Assembly: GCA_964468205.1 (NCBI GenBank)
Contig: CAYXVG010000020.1
Span: forward strand, 1-64,000
DNA length: 64,000 bases
Direction of reading: 5' to 3'
From: CAWELS01 sp964468205
Lineage (GTDB): Bacteria > Acidobacteriota > Terriglobia > Bryobacterales > Bryobacteraceae
The notes under the pieces are model-generated. The model had not been told where the DNA came from. It saw only the letters and a program-made list of their open reading frames with translations, and did not search any database. The first letter of the stretch is position 1; every line of letters starts with the position of its first letter. This document shows, in pieces, positions 60,630 through 64,000 of this stretch. The position numbers were made by a program, and so were the translations under genes.

Positions 60630-62024
60630 TTAGCCGAAATAGATATCGGCTGCACCGGCGGCGCTGCCGATCATGAGTGAGTAACCGAAAACTCTTAGCC
60701 CGCCACTCCAGCGGAAAGCCATTGAACCGCCGGGCAGTGTCGCGCCCGGCTGGGGCGACACGAGTTCAGCGGGAACTTTCGGGTCGGGTGTGAGGATGGG
60801 GCAGCGCTCCGGTTGGCCTGGCCACGGTACGGGTGCGCTTCCCCCCATCAGTTCATAAGCGCCGGTATCGATGGCATCAATCTGGACGCGCACCGACCCG
60901 CAAGCCGGGTGATAGTAGGCGGCCCCCGGCGTCAGAGAGAAGCTACCGGCATACCCCGGCTCGACGCCGGCGTTCACCGCGGCGGCAGCCTCCAGGAGTC
61001 TCATGTCAAGCGCGCCGGCGTCGACGAAGCCGGCTGGATCGGCGTGGAGATTCGCCTCCTGGATCACTCCCTCCTCCGGCGTTACGAACCCGTCACCGGA
61101 AAACAGGTTGTTCACCATGTGCACGGTCCCCGCGAAACCGGGTGGCAGGAGCAGGGTCCGCGCCGTGCCGGTGCGTCTGTTGACCAAGGTGTTGTTGACA
61201 ATCCAGATTTCGTCGGACGGATTCGAAGGTGAAGTCCCTTCGATTTGATACGTCACCATCGCGCCGTTCTGGCTCAACGGACCTTGCTCGATGATGTTGC
61301 CGATCACGAACGTCCGGCCGCCGTTTGGAATATCGAGCTCATAGCTGCCGGATCCGCTTTCTCCCGAGAGACGGTTGTGGAGGATGTGATTTTCCGCAGC
61401 CCGGGATTTCAGGAGGTGCCCCACAATTGAGTTGTGGCTGTAGTTGAATCGGAAGATCAGTTTGCCGGTGTGGTTGATGTACACGTTGTGGGACTGCCCA
61501 TCTTGATAGCCGTTGTAGCCGAACTCCGAGTATTCGATGAGAATCTCGCCACCACTTCCGGCGAGAATTCCGTTCTCGTTATGGTGAAAGTGGCAATTGT
61601 GGACGGTCAGTCCTTTGCCGTCGAGCCGGATTCCAGCGCCGTTGTGATCGGGCACGGCGGCGCCGGTGAACTCGATATCTTCCACTGTGGTGTTGTCGCC
61701 GGCGATGACCCAAATTCCCTTGCCCCAGGCGTACCGGCCGTCCGCCTCGATGCGCGCCCGGCCGCCAACCCCGCGCAGCGTCAGCCCCGAAGTTGTCCAG
61801 CCGCAAACATCGCCCCGATAAACCACCGAGGCGTCAATTTCGATCACGTCGCCCGGCTGCGCTGCAGCGATGGCCGCACACGGAGCCGCATACTGCTTGC
61901 CGGGGCCGACCGCTCTCGTCATCGCCACAGCCGGCACATTGTAGAGCAACCATATCGCCAGGAGAGCCAACCTCGCCGGTCGCCCGGACGCGGCGGCGTA
62001 GGAAGGGAGCAAATCCACAACCAT
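60630..62024 (-). CDS. Secreted right-handed beta-helix protein, prematurely stopped
   Basis: The 464-residue product has a signal segment (about 14-33, ARLALLAIWLLYNVPAVAM). A parallel beta-helix follows: GLTLRGVGGRARIEADGRY, DNTTVEDIEFTGA, GLTVHNCHFHHNENGIL and later NxxN-rich coils. Near its end a C-terminal repeat module begins (AELVSPQPGATLPGGSMAF) and is cut by TAA after ADIYFG. The frame continues downstream for 170 codons. Beta-helices usually bind or cleave polysaccharide; no catalytic residues are assigned. The ATG at 62024 has GGAGA five bases upstream. Confidence 0.82.
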   Translation of the reverse strand: MVVDLLPSYAAASGRPARLALLAIWLLYNVPAVAMTRAVGPGKQYAAPCAAIAAAQPGDVIEIDASVVYRGDVCGWTTSGLTLRGVGGRARIEADGRYAWGKGIWVIAGDNTTVEDIEFTGAAVPDHNGAGIRLDGKGLTVHNCHFHHNENGILAGSGGEILIEYSEFGYNGYQDGQSHNVYINHTGKLIFRFNYSHNSIVGHLLKSRAAENHILHNRLSGESGSGSYELDIPNGGRTFVIGNIIEQGPLSQNGAMVTYQIEGTSPSNPSDEIWIVNNTLVNRRTGTARTLLLPPGFAGTVHMVNNLFSGDGFVTPEEGVIQEANLHADPAGFVDAGALDMRLLEAAAAVNAGVEPGYAGSFSLTPGAAYYHPACGSVRVQIDAIDTGAYELMGGSAPVPWPGQPERCPILTPDPKVPAELVSPQPGATLPGGSMAFRWSGGLRVFGYSLMIGSAAGAADIYFG

Positions 62025-62169
62025 ACGATCTCCATATCTGCAGATCAGGCCAGGGTACGCAACAGGAAACCCGCGGAGTTCCGCGGCGTGAACGCGCTTG
62101 CTCCACCGCCGCAACGGTGCGGCGCGGCGGCCCGTTGGAGCGGTTAAGGTATCCTGAATACAGCGACTT

Positions 62170-63405
62170 ATGAGTTCCTCTTCAGCCTCAATGCCCTTCC
62201 GCGAAGTTGTGGAAGCCGAAGGGCACCTGATCGATTCGCACATCATGGAACAGATCTTCGACACGGTTCTCGCCTGCGAGGGCCGCTTCGAGGTGGAGAC
62301 GTTCCGAATCGGCCGGACAAATCGAGAGCCGTCGATGCTGCGGCTGCGAGTGGAGGCGCCGGCGCAGGAACAGATGGAGAACATGCTCGCCCGGTTGCTC
62401 GGGTTGGGCTGCTCCCCGGCGGATGCCGTCGACGTGCAACTGGCGATGGTTGAAAAAGACCGCTGCGCACCGCGGGATTTCTACTCCTCCACGAATCACA
62501 CGACGATGGTGCGGGTCGACGGCCGGTGGGTGACGGTGACGCGGCAGCGCATGGACGCGCTGGTGGTGGTGCGCGACGGAGGGGCCGAGTGCCTGCGGCT
62601 GCGTGATCTGAAGGCGGGCGACCGCGTGGTGGTGGGAATGCACGGGATCCGCGTGATTCCCGAGTCGAAGGAACGCGACCGGCTGCACTTTGCCTTCATG
62701 AGCCAGGGGACTTCATCCGAGCGGCAGGTGGAGACGGCGGTGCGGGAGACGGCGAACCTGATCCGGCAGACACGCGTGGCGGGAAAGACCGTTGTGGTTG
62801 TCGCGGGGCCGGTGGTGGTGCATACCGGGGGGAGCGGAGCGCTGGCATCCCTGATTCGCGGGCGGTTCGTGCAGGCGCTGCTTTCCGGCAACGCGCTCGG
62901 GGTTCACGACGCGGAGTCGAGCCTGTTCGGCACCTCGCTCGGAGTTCGCATGTCGGACGGGCGGCAGGAAGAGCACGGCCACCGCAACCACATGCGCGCA
63001 ATCAACGAGATCTTCCACGCCGGCGGTATCCGCGATGCCGTGCGGAACGGCATCCTTTCCAGCGGCATTCTCTACGAATGCGTCCAGGCGGACGTGCCGT
63101 TTGTGCTGGCCGGAAGTCTGCGGGATGACGGCCCGCTGCCCGATACCATTACCGACATGAACGAGGCGCAGGACGCCTACGCGGAGCAGTTGCGGGACGC
63201 CGGACTCGTGCTCTGCCTCGGATCGATGTTGCATTCAATCGCCACCGGCAACATGCTGCCGAGTTGGGTGAAGATTGTGTGCGTGGATATCAATCCGGCA
63301 GTGGCAACGAAGGTAAGCGACCGCGGAACGGGCCAGGCGATCGGTGTGGTCACCGACGTGGGGCTGTTTCTAGACCGGCTGGCGCGCAGCCTGGTGCTGG
63401 CATAG
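62170..63405 (+). CDS. LOR/SDH-family (TIGR00300-type) protein, probable ornithine cyclodeaminase
   Basis: The 411-residue protein matches the family with an N-terminal LOR/SDH conserved domain (FREVVEAEGHLIDSHIMEQI, REPSMLRLRVEA). It has a C-terminal Rossmann part (VVVAGPVVVHTGG; GVHDAESSLFGTSLG; VCVDINPAVATKVSDRG). Members include archaeal ornithine cyclodeaminases and the C-terminal half of cyanobacterial arginine-guanidine-removing enzymes, converting ornithine to proline plus ammonia with bound NAD. Its activity here is inferred from family. queF follows 8 bp downstream, so they probably share a transcript. An in-frame ATG at 62191 is an alternative start. Confidence 0.8.
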   Translation: MSSSSASMPFREVVEAEGHLIDSHIMEQIFDTVLACEGRFEVETFRIGRTNREPSMLRLRVEAPAQEQMENMLARLLGLGCSPADAVDVQLAMVEKDRCAPRDFYSSTNHTTMVRVDGRWVTVTRQRMDALVVVRDGGAECLRLRDLKAGDRVVVGMHGIRVIPESKERDRLHFAFMSQGTSSERQVETAVRETANLIRQTRVAGKTVVVVAGPVVVHTGGSGALASLIRGRFVQALLSGNALGVHDAESSLFGTSLGVRMSDGRQEEHGHRNHMRAINEIFHAGGIRDAVRNGILSSGILYECVQADVPFVLAGSLRDDGPLPDTITDMNEAQDAYAEQLRDAGLVLCLGSMLHSIATGNMLPSWVKIVCVDINPAVATKVSDRGTGQAIGVVTDVGLFLDRLARSLVLA

Positions 63406-63413
63406 GGGACTTC

Positions 63414-63833
63414 ATGGCAATAAGAAAAACGAAGCAGAAGCTATACACCGATGAACACGCACGCGCCGGGATAGATCACGAGTTTCCGGAGATCGAGTGC
63501 TTCGAGAACCAGTATCGCGAGGACTACACGATCGAGATCGAGATGCCGGAGTTCACCAGCGTGTGTCCCCGCACTGGGCTGCCAGACCACGGGACGCTGA
63601 CGCTCGAGTATGTGCCGGACGGGCTCTGCGTGGAGTTGAAGAGCCTCAAAATGTACATGCTGGCCTACCGCAACCTGGGCATCTTCCAGGAGAACGTCGT
63701 GAACCGTTTCTTGCGCGACGTGGTGACGGCGGCGAAACCGAAGTCCGCGAAGCTGACGGGCGACTTTCTTCCTCGCGGCGGAGTGCACAGCAAGATTACC
63801 GCATCCTGGAGTAAAAAACGTGGACGGCGCTGA
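63414..63833 (+). CDS. queF: NADPH-dependent 7-cyano-7-deazaguanine reductase (type I QueF)
   Basis: The 139-residue protein has the unimodular QueF length and motifs. The nucleophilic Cys is in SVCPRTGLPDHGT, the conserved NADPH-binding ELKSLKMYMLAYRN follows, and the ends (ENQYREDYTIEIEMPEF; GDFLPRGGVHSKI) match the T-fold. It reduces preQ0 to preQ1 in queuosine synthesis in the cytosol. Its last codons overlap a GTG-started frame that continues to the window edge. Confidence 0.95.
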   Translation: MAIRKTKQKLYTDEHARAGIDHEFPEIECFENQYREDYTIEIEMPEFTSVCPRTGLPDHGTLTLEYVPDGLCVELKSLKMYMLAYRNLGIFQENVVNRFLRDVVTAAKPKSAKLTGDFLPRGGVHSKITASWSKKRGRR

Positions 63834-64000
63834 AGACGGGAACGGATTGCGAACCGAGGAACTGCTTGAGATTGTGCGCGAGATCCGGGAGCGGGTGCGG
63901 GCGCGCCATCCGTCCGGCGAGGCCGGGGAAATGCGGTTGCCGCTGGCGGACTTGATGCCGTTGGTGCACGCCCGCGACGGCGCGGAGTCGAAGGTGGCGG
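63820..64000 (+). CDS. Start of an unidentified gene, cut by window edge
   Basis: A GTG at 63820 begins an open frame overlapping the queF end by 14 bp and running off the window. The visible 60 residues are charged and helical (TEELLEIVREIRERVRARH, LADLMPLVHARDGAESKVA). They resemble N-termini I recall from multi-domain glycosyltransferases or methyltransferases of Acidobacteria, but the function is not assigned. Confidence 0.5.
   Translation, partial: MDGAEDGNGLRTEELLEIVREIRERVRARHPSGEAGEMRLPLADLMPLVHARDGAESKVA

Overview
The window is a GC-rich chromosomal segment that looks like Acidobacteriota, most likely the Bryobacterales/Solibacter side. The clues are a VWFA-related Acidobacteria-type protein, a carboxypeptidase-regulatory-domain outer-membrane receptor beside secreted TPR and CRTAC1/ASPIC-UnbV proteins, and a winged-helix/TolB-propeller regulator. 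This is inferred from gene content; no rRNA is present. Four tRNA genes are visible: Lys(CTT), cut by the left edge, His(GTG), Phe(GAA) and Leu(GAG).

Layout. 1-6.9 kb: tRNA-Lys, fabG and a divergent ubiD-family decarboxylase, a DAACS symporter, an exported aldo/keto reductase, a 38-bp direct repeat, an AsmA-like protein and tRNA-His. 6.9-21.1 kb: a surface/secreted block with a VWFA protein and TPR protein (minus strand), a membrane-anchored winged-helix sensor, a large TonB-dependent (Oar-like) receptor with a strong terminator, a second TPR protein and two convergent CRTAC1-type paralogues. 21.2-33.4 kb: a patatin-like lipase, a LysR regulator divergent from gltBD, a pectate-lyase-fold protein, class I fumarase and tRNA-Phe. 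33.4-42 kb: an accessory stretch between tRNA-Phe and tRNA-Leu with low gene density, a truncated sigma-54 activator, a transposase remnant, a Tat/lipoprotein mannonate dehydratase, an AT-hook miniprotein, PHP and calcineurin-type phosphoesterases and a Gfo/Idh/MocA oxidoreductase.

42-64 kb returns to core-like content: secG next to tRNA-Leu, a baeRF-type protein, recJ, and a minimal bacterial-microcompartment locus (one hexameric shell protein plus an acylating aldehyde dehydrogenase with an unusual C-terminal tail and no pentamer gene). Then come an FtsX-type permease, a YfcC/DcuC-type carrier, a large glycoside hydrolase, a lysozyme-like protein with a structured leader, and glnS overlapping a NodU-type carbamoyltransferase. 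The segment ends with a lipocalin-like protein, a glycosyltransferase, a beta-helix protein interrupted by an in-frame stop, an archaeal-type ornithine cyclodeaminase, queF and a partial gene.

How genes work together: LysR plus gltBD form a nitrogen-assimilation unit resembling gltC-gltAB. The receptor/TPR/CRTAC1/VWFA/propeller genes look like one envelope programme for binding or importing an extracellular ligand. The BMC-H/aldehyde dehydrogenase pair is a satellite of a metabolosome. The most notable observations are that satellite locus and its tail, the in-frame TAA at 60630-60632, the His-to-Asn change in the glnS-coupled carbamoyltransferase, the structured leader at 54.1-54.3 kb, and the tRNA-bounded decayed region.
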